Source: Candidatus Tayloriibacteriota bacterium (lineage in GTDB: Bacteria > Patescibacteriota > Minisyncoccia > Phycocordibacterales > PALSA-1337). From it: DNA of 34,602 bases. The stretch spans positions 1 through 34,602 of the forward strand of contig CAIMDI010000014.1 of assembly GCA_903839695.1 (NCBI GenBank), written 5' to 3'. The notes beneath the pieces were generated by a model. It searched no databases, was not told the origin of the DNA, and was given only the letters and a program-made list of their open reading frames with translations. Shown piece by piece: positions 6,233 through 15,000 of this stretch; the first letter of the stretch is position 1; each line of letters starts with the position of its first letter. Position numbers and translations under genes: made by a program.

Positions 6233-8170
6233 TTATTTTTTTGTATTATATTTACCGGCTCTAAAAGAATTTATTATGGGAATAAAATCAGTAACAAAAT
6301 TATAAGTTGCAGCACCTACTGGACCGATTCTACCAAATCCTGGAATACCAAATATAACCAAAAATAAACCTATAAAATTAGTTATACCCCAAATAATAAA
6401 ATTATTTTTTACAACTCTTTGTGTATTTTTCGATATCATTATTATGTCTGGTAATCTATCCAAATTTGCTCTAATTATAGTAATATCTGCTGCTTCAATA
6501 GACGCGTCTGATCCTGTGTCCCCCATTGCTATAGAAACATCAGCCAAAGCAAGTGATGCAGCATCATTAACACCATCACCAATATAACCTACAATTCCAG
6601 AATTTTTTCCTGAACCTGGAGCATGTTTCTTTTCAAATTCTTTTATAAATTCAACTTTTGCTTGTGGTGTGAGATTTGAATGGAAATGACTTATTCCGAT
6701 TTGACTTGCAATATCTTTCGCTACTTTTTCATTATCTCCAGTAAGCATATGCCATTCCAATATTCCCAAATCTTTTGTTTTACTTACAATTTCAGAAATA
6801 TGTGGTCTCAATTCGTCTACATACGATAACAAACCACAAACCTCATTATTGATTGCGATAAGAACTAAACCTCTACCAAAATTCTTTTCAAATTCTACAT
6901 CCTTTTTTAATTCATCAGATATTTTACAATTTCTATCCTCCATAAATGAAAGCCTTCCCATGATAAAAGAATTACCGTCATGTACAAAAGCAACACCTTG
7001 ACCTGAAATTTCAGAAAAATCATCTGGCACATGAGTCTTTATAGAAAATTCTTTTGAATAATCGATAATGGCCTTGGACACAGCATGGTTTGATTCGGAA
7101 GCTCCTGAGGCAAAGAATTTAGTAACTTCATCTTTTGACCATTTTCCATATACTTTTATGTCTATTACTTTTGGCGTTCCTTTAGTCAATGTCCCCGTCT
7201 TATCAGTAAGAAGATATTTCATTTTTGATAATTGCTCGAGCGCTCCTGAACCCTTAACTATCACACCCTTGCGAGCAATAGTCGACATGGCAATTGTATA
7301 AGAAAGAGGAACAGCCACAGCCACATCATCAGCACATACAACCAATAATATTGAGAGAATGATTTTTGAATCTACACCACATAAATACATAGATATCGAA
7401 GAAATAATTACAATAAATATATACCATACAGAAAATCTATTCGCTAACCTTTCAACTTTATTTTTTTGCCTACTAGATTCGTCTATCAAACTGATAATTC
7501 TTGAAAGTGTAGTATCAGTTCCTATTTTATCTGTTCTAATAATTATTGATCCAGATTCATTTATAGTTGAAGTATAAACATTGTCGCCTTTCTTTTTTTG
7601 AACTAATTCACTTTCACCAGTAAGAGAAGATTCATTTACTTCAGCTTGTCCGCTAACAACGGTTCCATCAACAGGAATATTATTTCCATCTTCAACTATA
7701 ATCAAATCCCCTATTTTAACTTCTTTAATATTTATCTCTTTAATATCATCTCCAACTTTTATACGTACCCATTCCACATGATATTTCATTAAGCTTTTTA
7801 TAATATTTTTAGCTTTAGCTTCTGTAATATGATCGAGGACTCTTGCGAAAGCCAACATTAGTGTAATAAACGAAGCCGAAGTCCATTCATGCATTAATAA
7901 TGAAGAAATCAAAGCAACGGAGGCAAGTAAATCTATTGTTAATTCTTTTTTAATCAATGACTTAATAACATTATTTAAAACTGGCAATAAGCCAATTATT
8001 GAAAGTCCGGCAAGTAAACCAGAAATCAAAAAAAGAAAAGATTGATTTAAAAAAATATATCTAAGAGAAAAATCCAATAATAAAAACAATAAAATAGAAA
8101 AAATTAGTACAAAATCAAAAATTATAAAAAATTTAGTTTTTCTATCAGAATGAAGTAATACATTAATCAT
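6233..8170 (-). CDS. P-type (P1B-like) cation ATPase with altered transport motif
   Basis: The 645-aa membrane pump has the P-type ATPase core: actuator TGES (184-187), phosphorylation site DKTGT (323-327), TGDN (477-480) and hinge GDGVNDAA (531-538), with an N-terminal group of membrane helices, a pair at about 246-292 and a C-terminal pair. Layout and length match heavy-metal P1B pumps without an N-terminal metal-binding domain. Two diagnostic motifs are changed: the membrane CPC/SPC site reads CADD (C279-D282), and the HP dipeptide of the nucleotide domain reads HA (362-363). Transported ion therefore cannot be predicted from the usual rules. A TGATATAAT extended -10 (8178-8186) lies about eight bases before the ATG, implying a leaderless transcript. 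Confidence 0.88.
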   Translation of the reverse strand: MINVLLHSDRKTKFFIIFDFVLIFSILLFLLLDFSLRYIFLNQSFLFLISGLLAGLSIIGLLPVLNNVIKSLIKKELTIDLLASVALISSLLMHEWTSASFITLMLAFARVLDHITEAKAKNIIKSLMKYHVEWVRIKVGDDIKEINIKEVKIGDLIIVEDGNNIPVDGTVVSGQAEVNESSLTGESELVQKKKGDNVYTSTINESGSIIIRTDKIGTDTTLSRIISLIDESSRQKNKVERLANRFSVWYIFIVIISSISMYLCGVDSKIILSILLVVCADDVAVAVPLSYTIAMSTIARKGVIVKGSGALEQLSKMKYLLTDKTGTLTKGTPKVIDIKVYGKWSKDEVTKFFASGASESNHAVSKAIIDYSKEFSIKTHVPDDFSEISGQGVAFVHDGNSFIMGRLSFMEDRNCKISDELKKDVEFEKNFGRGLVLIAINNEVCGLLSYVDELRPHISEIVSKTKDLGILEWHMLTGDNEKVAKDIASQIGISHFHSNLTPQAKVEFIKEFEKKHAPGSGKNSGIVGYIGDGVNDAASLALADVSIAMGDTGSDASIEAADITIIRANLDRLPDIIMISKNTQRVVKNNFIIWGITNFIGLFLVIFGIPGFGRIGPVGAATYNFVTDFIPIINSFRAGKYNTKK

Positions 8171-8177
8171 AATATCT

Positions 8178-8186
8178 ATTATATCA
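8178..8186 (-). promoter_or_regulatory. Extended -10 promoter of the P-type ATPase
   Basis: TGATATAAT reads toward the ATPase gene and ends about eight bases from its ATG (8170), so transcription should start at or next to the start codon. The divergent promoter at 8199 lies immediately beside it. Confidence 0.6.
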
Positions 8187-8198
8187 GATAAATTATAT

Positions 8199-8227
8199 TT
8201 GACACTTCTGATTATAAATGATAATTT
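8199..8227 (+). promoter_or_regulatory. Promoter of the 146-aa gene
   Basis: TTGACA (8199-8204), a 17-nt spacer and TAATTT (8222-8227). The leader is about 50 nt and ends with AAAGGG as the SD site. Confidence 0.6.
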
Positions 8228-8283
8228 ATTAGCAGCAATAGAAGCAAAGTTCGTAGGTCTTTAAACATACAAAAGGGATCAAA

Positions 8284-8724
8284 ATGAATGAAAAAACTAC
8301 TGGCAAAGCATTTGAGGGGTGCATGCGTCAAATATTCAATTCTGAACGAGAATGTCTTGTAGCACCAAAAAATGAAGTTCAACTTGGGGAAGTTGTACTT
8401 GGCACACTTGAAAATGATATAGCAAAAGCTCTCTACTCTGTTTGGCAGGAAATGGAATACAATTTAAAAATATATGTTGACGGTCTGCCAAAAAAAATGC
8501 CGAAAAACAAAGTGGAGGAAATTAATGCCATCAACATTCAACATCACAAGATTTGTAACAGAATCGAGTGTATAAAGGGTTTGTTTTGGGAAATTATTTA
8601 CACCCACTTTCCAAAGTCTAGATTGCCTGGTATCGAAGTCGGTATTCGCCAAGACTGGAAGGTTGTTATATTCAAATCTTCTCCCACAATTATTGAACTT
8701 TTAATGGCCGAGGATCCATTATAA
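8284..8724 (+). CDS. Unknown 146-aa cytosolic protein
   Basis: The sequence is mixed helical, with a charged central part (NKVEEINAINIQHHKIC) and no membrane segment or known motif. It looks real: TTGACA/TAATTT promoter at 8199, AAAGGG seven bases before the ATG, and a hairpin at 8735-8760 after the stop. It is one of the higher-G+C single-gene modules of the region. No function proposed. Confidence 0.65.
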   Translation: MNEKTTGKAFEGCMRQIFNSERECLVAPKNEVQLGEVVLGTLENDIAKALYSVWQEMEYNLKIYVDGLPKKMPKNKVEEINAINIQHHKICNRIECIKGLFWEIIYTHFPKSRLPGIEVGIRQDWKVVIFKSSPTIIELLMAEDPL

Positions 8725-8734
8725 GGTTTGCATC

Positions 8735-8768
8735 AGCGCCGCTCTGCCAAGAGCGGCGCTAGTTTATT
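8735..8768 (+). terminator. Strong hairpin after the 146-aa gene
   Basis: AGCGCCGCTCT (8735-8745) pairs perfectly with AGAGCGGCGCT (8750-8760); the following AGTTTATT is a poor U-tract, so termination may be partial. Confidence 0.7.
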
Positions 8769-8838
8769 AAATAGACAAATATTAAAATTAGTGTTAATTT
8801 CTAAACAGAAAATCTGTACTTTTAACAAAAAGATATTT

Positions 8839-9660
8839 GTGAAAAACTCAAAAAAACGATTTAAAAGCAAAGGGGTACTAATCGGCCTTTCATTGCTCCT
8901 TACTATCACTTTGATAATGTTGGCATATCATTTCATTTTTCAGACTCAGCAAAGCATGACGGAACGTGAACAAAAAATTCACATTGATGATTACACTCGC
9001 TTGATGTCTAAAATCTCGAAATCTAACACTTGCCCAGGAATTACTCCTGTGCATATCTGGAAAATAAAAAACACAAATATTTTTTTGTGTTCAGGCGGTC
9101 TAGTTAATAGCAGTGTTGATGGTCCATTCATTCTCACTTGTAGTCATGCATTCTGGAAAACAGAATCAAATAATGAGCCCTGCTATTACTACTATCAAAT
9201 TCTTCAACCATTCGATTCTACCGTATTTCCCATAAACTCATTGCGTAAATTGGAAAACCCAAAACAAGGAACAAAAAATGTTGAGAGTGATGTAATAGTC
9301 TGCATACCTGGCACTAAACGCTTGGTACCCGCAATAGACGGCACAGAAAGAAACGCAGTCGGTAGTCCGGAGAAAATGACATTTAGAAAACTGGACAAAA
9401 AACCGATCAAGTCTACAGTAACCGGTGAGATGAATTATGATTTAGGTATTGCAAGATTAGAAAATGGACTTGTGTTTTCAGTAATTGACTACAATGCATT
9501 TGAAGGTGAGTCTGGAACAATATTTTCAGGTGCTGATAATTGTTTGTATATCTTAAGTAGAGTAATCACAATCACCAGTGAAATATCAAAAATTTTTGAT
9601 GTACCAACAAATCATGAAGCGATTTCATTATGCTCTGTGATAAAAATAAATAAAAGATAA
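8839..9660 (+). CDS. Membrane-anchored trypsin-like serine protease-like protein
   Basis: From GTG 8839 the protein is 273 aa, with one N-terminal transmembrane helix (about residues 12-34) and a domain outside. The chymotrypsin-fold triad can be traced as H103 in LTCSHAF, D151 in ESDVIVC and S225 in GESGT, with spacings (48 and 74) close to the S1 family. D201 in YDLGIARL is an alternative acid. Cysteines in the domain could form disulfides. The frame is open to TTG 8728, but that stretch encodes the previous terminator hairpin, so the start must be later; 8839 sits after the basic segment and a possible TGTTAATTT -10. The start remains uncertain. A very strong terminator follows at 9668. 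Confidence 0.65.
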   Translation: MKNSKKRFKSKGVLIGLSLLLTITLIMLAYHFIFQTQQSMTEREQKIHIDDYTRLMSKISKSNTCPGITPVHIWKIKNTNIFLCSGGLVNSSVDGPFILTCSHAFWKTESNNEPCYYYYQILQPFDSTVFPINSLRKLENPKQGTKNVESDVIVCIPGTKRLVPAIDGTERNAVGSPEKMTFRKLDKKPIKSTVTGEMNYDLGIARLENGLVFSVIDYNAFEGESGTIFSGADNCLYILSRVITITSEISKIFDVPTNHEAISLCSVIKINKR

Positions 9661-9667
9661 GATCAAA

Positions 9668-9698
9668 GGGCCCGGCAACTTTTCAAGTTGCCGGGCCC
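9668..9698. terminator. Perfect 14-bp bidirectional terminator
   Basis: GGGCCCGGCAACTT (9668-9681) pairs with its exact complement at 9685-9698 around a TTC loop; it serves the convergent trypsin-like and GIY-YIG genes, with ACTTTTAT on one side and TTTGATC on the other. Confidence 0.85.
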
Positions 9699-9702
9699 AC
9701 TT

Positions 9703-10155
9703 TTATAAACCTCCTGCCTTACTCCAAGCCACATCCTTCCTATTAAGTTCAGACCCAACAAAACGTATGATAGCCTGTTCGATACCGTTGTATGGATTGA
9801 TTTCCAAAACTCCATCAATCAGAATCGTCGCTGGTTTGTAATAATAAGTCTCAACCTTTTTACCCTCAGCCAACTGCTGTTTGATAAATTCACGAACCCG
9901 GACATTCGTTGAGCCGGTATGAATAATGTACAATCGCATCCTATTACAAAAGGTATGCGAAGACTCACCCACGTACACAGGCTTTCCGTCTGCAACATGA
10001 ACATAAACGATATGTCTGTCCTCTTTTCCAGAGTCACAAATCCTCACTTTTAACTCTCCATTATCGAGAAAAAACTCACTACCCTTTTTGAAAACCAATC
10101 CAGCTATCGTTTTTGTTATACCGAGATCTATCAAGGGATAAACTAATTTACTCAT
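9703..10155 (-). CDS. GIY-YIG nuclease-family protein
   Basis: The 150-aa product carries the two strands of the GIY-YIG motif as HIVYVHVADGKPVYVGES (about residues 48-65), followed by an arginine candidate (R72 or R74), a glutamate in GIEQAIIRF (E126) and an asparagine in SELNRKD (N138), the usual order of catalytic and metal-binding residues. It is therefore a likely small endonuclease, with or without a cellular target; no other domain is visible. AAGGAGA lies nine bases ahead of the ATG and a TTGACA-N17-TAGTGT promoter lies at 10207-10235. It is a standalone gene sharing a bidirectional terminator with the trypsin-like gene. Confidence 0.75.
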   Translation of the reverse strand: MSKLVYPLIDLGITKTIAGLVFKKGSEFFLDNGELKVRICDSGKEDRHIVYVHVADGKPVYVGESSHTFCNRMRLYIIHTGSTNVRVREFIKQQLAEGKKVETYYYKPATILIDGVLEINPYNGIEQAIIRFVGSELNRKDVAWSKAGGL

Positions 10156-10206
10156 CAGTGTCTTCTCCTTTCTTATTTAATTGTTTAATTTACTATTGTT
10201 TAAAAA

Positions 10207-10235
10207 ACACTAACAACAAAAACACTTTTTGTCAA
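10207..10235 (-). promoter_or_regulatory. Promoter of the GIY-YIG gene
   Basis: On the minus strand TTGACA (10235-10230), 17-nt spacer, TAGTGT (10212-10207). The leader of about 45 nt ends in a strong SD, AAGGAGA. Confidence 0.7.
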
Positions 10236-10270
10236 AATATTTTTCTTCACTATTTAAAATTATTTTACTT

Positions 10271-12067
10271 TTACTTTATACCTACTTCTGTAAATGCCTT
10301 AACAAACTCACCAGAGCTATTACTACAGGTAATACCGAATGTGGTTTTACTTGATATAATAATCGACTGAGTACCTCCTAGATTTGATTTTGAACCACTC
10401 CAGCCAGCTATTGATGGTGAGGACTCTGCAGTACACGATGCCGTGTTTTGAGGTTTCCAGGTCAAAGTTACACTTGAACCAGATGTTGTCATAAAGGTTG
10501 ATGTGGTGAGTATAACATCAAAAAGTGAAGGATCTATTGTTGAGGTATACTTTCTTAAAGCAACAATTGTGCCATCTTTATTTTTTAAATGTATTTTTGA
10601 GGCATTTGGATCACTAATGTCAACCAGAGCAACTCTATATATATTGTTATTTTTACTAATCATTAAAGTAGAAGATGTCGCTGTTAATGGGTCTTCAATA
10701 GCTATGCTTTGTATGTCTGGTAATATGTTTGTACCCTGATTTACTTTTAAACCTATATCAATAAATGATTGAGCGCCATTTGAGTAATACAAATCACTTC
10801 TCTTCTCTATTAAATATGATTCGTGAAGTAAATTATTACCACTATATTTATCTATAACAGTACTTTTACTAAGTGTGTCACTAAAATTATAAATATTATC
10901 ACTATATATCTCTATTGGGCCTCCATAATATGTATAATTACTTATAGGATAATCAACTTTTTTATTGGCTATTAATTCACCAGAAAATAAACCTAATTTG
11001 TTATATTTAGCAAAAGACCTATCTACTGCACCTGTCATAAAATATATTCCAGAAGATCCTAATGCTGTATTTAATAGACTTGAATTTATAACAACAGGAT
11101 CTACGGAGTATTCCTTTCTCCAAAGTAAATTACCATTTTCCAAATCAAACTTTGAATAATAATTAATAGGTGAATATGTAGGTGATATTCTTTCATATGA
11201 AAGTCCAGTTACATAAACCCCAGTTGAATCAACTTCAACTTTTAAAGACCAATCGCTACTATTTATCTTATTTGTATTTATTGACCATATCAAAGAACCA
11301 TTACTTGCACTTCTTTTTTCAAGTATTCCTGTAAATTTACCATTTAAACTAAAATTTCCGATAGCATAAATCGAACCATTATATACAGATATATCTGACG
11401 CAGTCTCGACGTTTGAATAATATCCAGAATTTGAATCAATACTATGATCTAATTCTACTCTCCATGAAAGATTTCCTGATAAATCAAGTTTTTGAATGGA
11501 CCATTTTGGTTCCTTTGTAAAAGGTACGGTACGTATCGGATCCTTTAATCCAAATATATATACCCCTGTCGAATCTATTGCCATATTACCATCCGCAGAA
11601 CATTCGTAGCTAGGAATTTCAGATGATGGACAAATTTTTGTCGTACTAATTAATAATCCTGAAACTTTATCTCTTTTTTCAAGTTCCATATAGCCAGGTC
11701 CGGTTGATGGAGAACCAGTACTACCAAGTGCATAAATATTACTGGAATTTGAAACAATAGATTTGACTACTGGTGGACCAGCCACATATGAAGTAGTTTG
11801 ATGACTTGTTTTTGACCACACAATATTTCCCGATAAATCTCTTTTTTCTATAAGCCAATGGCCAAGTCGAGAGACAAGACTCCAAGTAAATCCACCATAA
11901 TATATTCCAGAGTCATCAATATGAGAAGTCATTAAGCGGCTTTCTTCAGAACCTAAAATTGATTGACTAGCTGACCATATCAAGTCGCCACCAGAAGCAT
12001 TTACCGAAAAAATACTTAAATTCATGCATAGCAACGAAACAATAATTATGAGTAAATTTTTCTTCAT
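10271..12067 (-). CDS. Secreted propeller-like surface protein with C-terminal Ig-like domain
   Basis: The 598-aa protein starts with a signal peptide (about residues 1-24, ending NASGG) and consists mostly of repeated units of the type 'L-x-K-R/x-D-x-x-G-x-x-x-W', with phrases such as LEKRDKVSG, IQKLDLSGNLSWR and LEKRSASNGSLIW recurring about every 45-60 residues, which suggests a beta-propeller of PQQ/WD-like strands. The final about 85 residues (GSSVTLTWKPQNTASCTA ... CSNSSGEF) match an Ig-like module with a cysteine pair common in secreted proteins of these bacteria. It follows the giant surface protein gene by 16 bp and probably shares its transcript. It is likely an exported adhesin or scaffold; no enzymatic motif is seen. 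Confidence 0.75.
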   Translation of the reverse strand: MKKNLLIIIVSLLCMNLSIFSVNASGGDLIWSASQSILGSEESRLMTSHIDDSGIYYGGFTWSLVSRLGHWLIEKRDLSGNIVWSKTSHQTTSYVAGPPVVKSIVSNSSNIYALGSTGSPSTGPGYMELEKRDKVSGLLISTTKICPSSEIPSYECSADGNMAIDSTGVYIFGLKDPIRTVPFTKEPKWSIQKLDLSGNLSWRVELDHSIDSNSGYYSNVETASDISVYNGSIYAIGNFSLNGKFTGILEKRSASNGSLIWSINTNKINSSDWSLKVEVDSTGVYVTGLSYERISPTYSPINYYSKFDLENGNLLWRKEYSVDPVVINSSLLNTALGSSGIYFMTGAVDRSFAKYNKLGLFSGELIANKKVDYPISNYTYYGGPIEIYSDNIYNFSDTLSKSTVIDKYSGNNLLHESYLIEKRSDLYYSNGAQSFIDIGLKVNQGTNILPDIQSIAIEDPLTATSSTLMISKNNNIYRVALVDISDPNASKIHLKNKDGTIVALRKYTSTIDPSLFDVILTTSTFMTTSGSSVTLTWKPQNTASCTAESSPSIAGWSGSKSNLGGTQSIIISSKTTFGITCSNSSGEFVKAFTEVGIK

Positions 12068-12083
12068 TCTTTATTATTATATA

Positions 12084-15000
12084 TTATCTTCCAATAAATG
12101 CTCTTGTTTTCGGACCAAAATACCCTATCGCTGGTGAAATATTTTTTGCTTTTTGGAATTTAATCAATGCTGCTTTTGTAGCTTTTCCGAAGATATTTGT
12201 TTCTTTTCCTATTGAACCTGGACCTGAGATTGAAACAGTGTATCCATTTTTATTTAAAAATTGCTGTAATAATCTAACCTCTTCACTAATAACGCCAAAT
12301 TGTAAATCTTTTGATTTCGTAAGTAGATTTGTAATATTTAATACCTCTGTTTGTATTACTTTAACCTTTTCGAAAATATTAGGATATTGTTTAATCAATT
12401 CATCTGCACTTTTTTGATTACCCATATTCTGTAAATTATAAACTCTACTTTGAACTGAACTGCCACTTGAAGAACTTCTATTTACAACTACTGGTGTAGA
12501 TTCAACGACTGTGGGTACGATAACCTCTGCAATGAATGCTGGATAATTATTTGTTATTTTATACCAAATAGGATCAGTGAAATTCCAATGATCAACGAAT
12601 GGCGCTTTTGTATTTACATCTAAACCTTTAAAATAATTTATACTTGTTGCTAATGTGGGTTGACTTGATCCATCTCTAGAATCACCAACTCCTACAGTTT
12701 GTGTGGTATTAAACCAATAATTATTTCCAGGAATACTATCTCCATTTCCTGTTTTATAATTATACTCTGTACCGTAACCGATAAAACCTCCGATATAAAT
12801 TGGTGTATTAGTACCCGCTGATACATTTCCAGTACTAAATGAATTACTTACACCACAAGTGCCACAATTGCTGTCTGTACCAATAAATCCACCAAGATTA
12901 TCATATCCAGAAACATTTCCAGTAGAATATGAATTTTCTACTTTTCCTGAATTAAATCCTATAAAGCCTCCGACATTAGTGCCGTCATTGATAGCATTTG
13001 CATTTCCTATTGAATATGAATTTTTTATTATTACATTTTGATGATTCACATTACCAACAAATCCTCCGATGTTTTGATATCCTGTAACATTTCCGGTTGA
13101 ATAAGAATTTTCTATTAATCCAACATCATAAATTCTTCCCACTAAACCACCGGTGTCACTTCCTGTAGATTCAACATCCCCAGTAGCATAAGATCCTGTA
13201 ATTGTTTTTTCATTATAACCCACCAAACCACCTATCAAATTTACTCCGATTGTCTTTGCAGTAGAATGTGAATTTATTATTGTGCTACTTTCAAATAATG
13301 TGCCAAAAATCATGCGTGTATTCCATCTTCTTAAATATTCAAGGTTTTTCGAAGTCAATGGATATTTTTCTGCTACTGAATATGGATATTTGGTCATACC
13401 CCTAAAAGGCAAAGGTTCAACAGTGCGTCCTATGGCACCCAACTTAGCGTGCTTAAACATATCATAATTATATAATACAAAATCTCTTTCCATTCCTTCT
13501 GCCGGTGGTACATATTGGAATTCAGCACTAATTTGATCACCATGATGCATTATTACAAACTGATCATCGGTACTTTGTAATAATTCTGATACATCACCAT
13601 ATTTCGTGAAATTACCAATTTGTGAAGCATAACTTTCTTTTGACGTAGATGATACCTTACTATAATCATGATTAAGGAAAAATTCATTATTTATAGAAGT
13701 ATATCCAAAGAAATGTAAATCAGCACTTGTAGGATGATACGTATTTACTGTGTATGTCTGTTGTTCGGTTGTATCTATTGCAAAATAATTCATTCTTGTT
13801 CTTGAATATCCAACACGAACCTCATAATTATTTGTTAAGAATTTATTTGTTAAATCAATAACTTGAGTTCTTGGAGATCCACCCATTGCAGATAATTCTG
13901 AACCACTATAAGCATTAACCCAATTCCCTTGTGTATTTTTTACTTGAACATAATGAAGATTTTTTGCATATCCATCTTCCGCACCATTTGTTATTAGCAA
14001 AATACGATTTGCTGCAGATAAATCTCCAAAATTTAATGTCCAATATGTATCGTTCATATCCCCCTTCTCACTCCATTTATTATCTAGATTATTTAATGAT
14101 GAAAGACAATTATTTCCAAATCTATCCGTACATGAAATTAATGGATTTGTAGGATTATCTTTTATTGTATAGAATTCATTGCTTTTATTTTTTTGTAATG
14201 ATGTTGCAATCTTATAACCAGGAGCATGATCAAATGTCTTCAATGCTAATTCATCATAATAAACTATTTCATTGTATTCCTGAGAAACATTTACTGAGTA
14301 CTTTCCATTTTTAGGCAATAATCTTGTGCCTTCTATTGGCAAATTATCATCTCCAGTTACGTTTCTAGAAAGACTGCGTCCAACATCTCCTATAAAATCA
14401 TATTTACTACCATTCCATGTATAAACCAAAGGACTTGATTGAAAATTACCACCAGCCACATGTCTTCCTACCAAACCTCCGACTTCTTCGTAACCATTGA
14501 CTGCTCCAGTACTATAAGAATTGGTAACTGTTCCAGCTAGCCCCCCTGCCAATGCTCCAACATAATAATTTCCAGTAATATTTACATTCGTTAAACCGAG
14601 ATTTGAAACAGATCCCCCTTCATTTATTACACCAAATAATCCTACATAATTATTATTAGGAAGATTTATATAAAGACCAGATATAGTATGATTTCCACCA
14701 TCAAAACTTCCAATGAATTGATTTGTTGAATCACCTATTGGTGAAAATCCATAATAACCATCACCAAAAGGCTGTTGAGAATTCCAAGTTGATGTCTCAG
14801 AACAATCTAAATCTTTTGTTAATGTATAACTTGAATATTTATCATTATTTATATTCTGTAATTCGGAACAAGATGTAATATTATAATTAGAAGAAGCTGG
14901 AAAAGTATATAAAAAGATATCTGATGTAACTCCTTCTCCTGCGCTATTGTATGCTATTACTTTAAATTCAAAAGTATGATTTGGTAAAAAACTATTTGAA

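Noticed and set aside
7068-7577. Plus-strand frames of 77 and 72 codons
   Set aside because: Antisense to conserved motifs of the P-type ATPase and without promoter or SD.
8728-8838. N-terminal extension of the trypsin-like gene
   Set aside because: The extension is encoded by the preceding terminator hairpin and would begin with TTG inside it.
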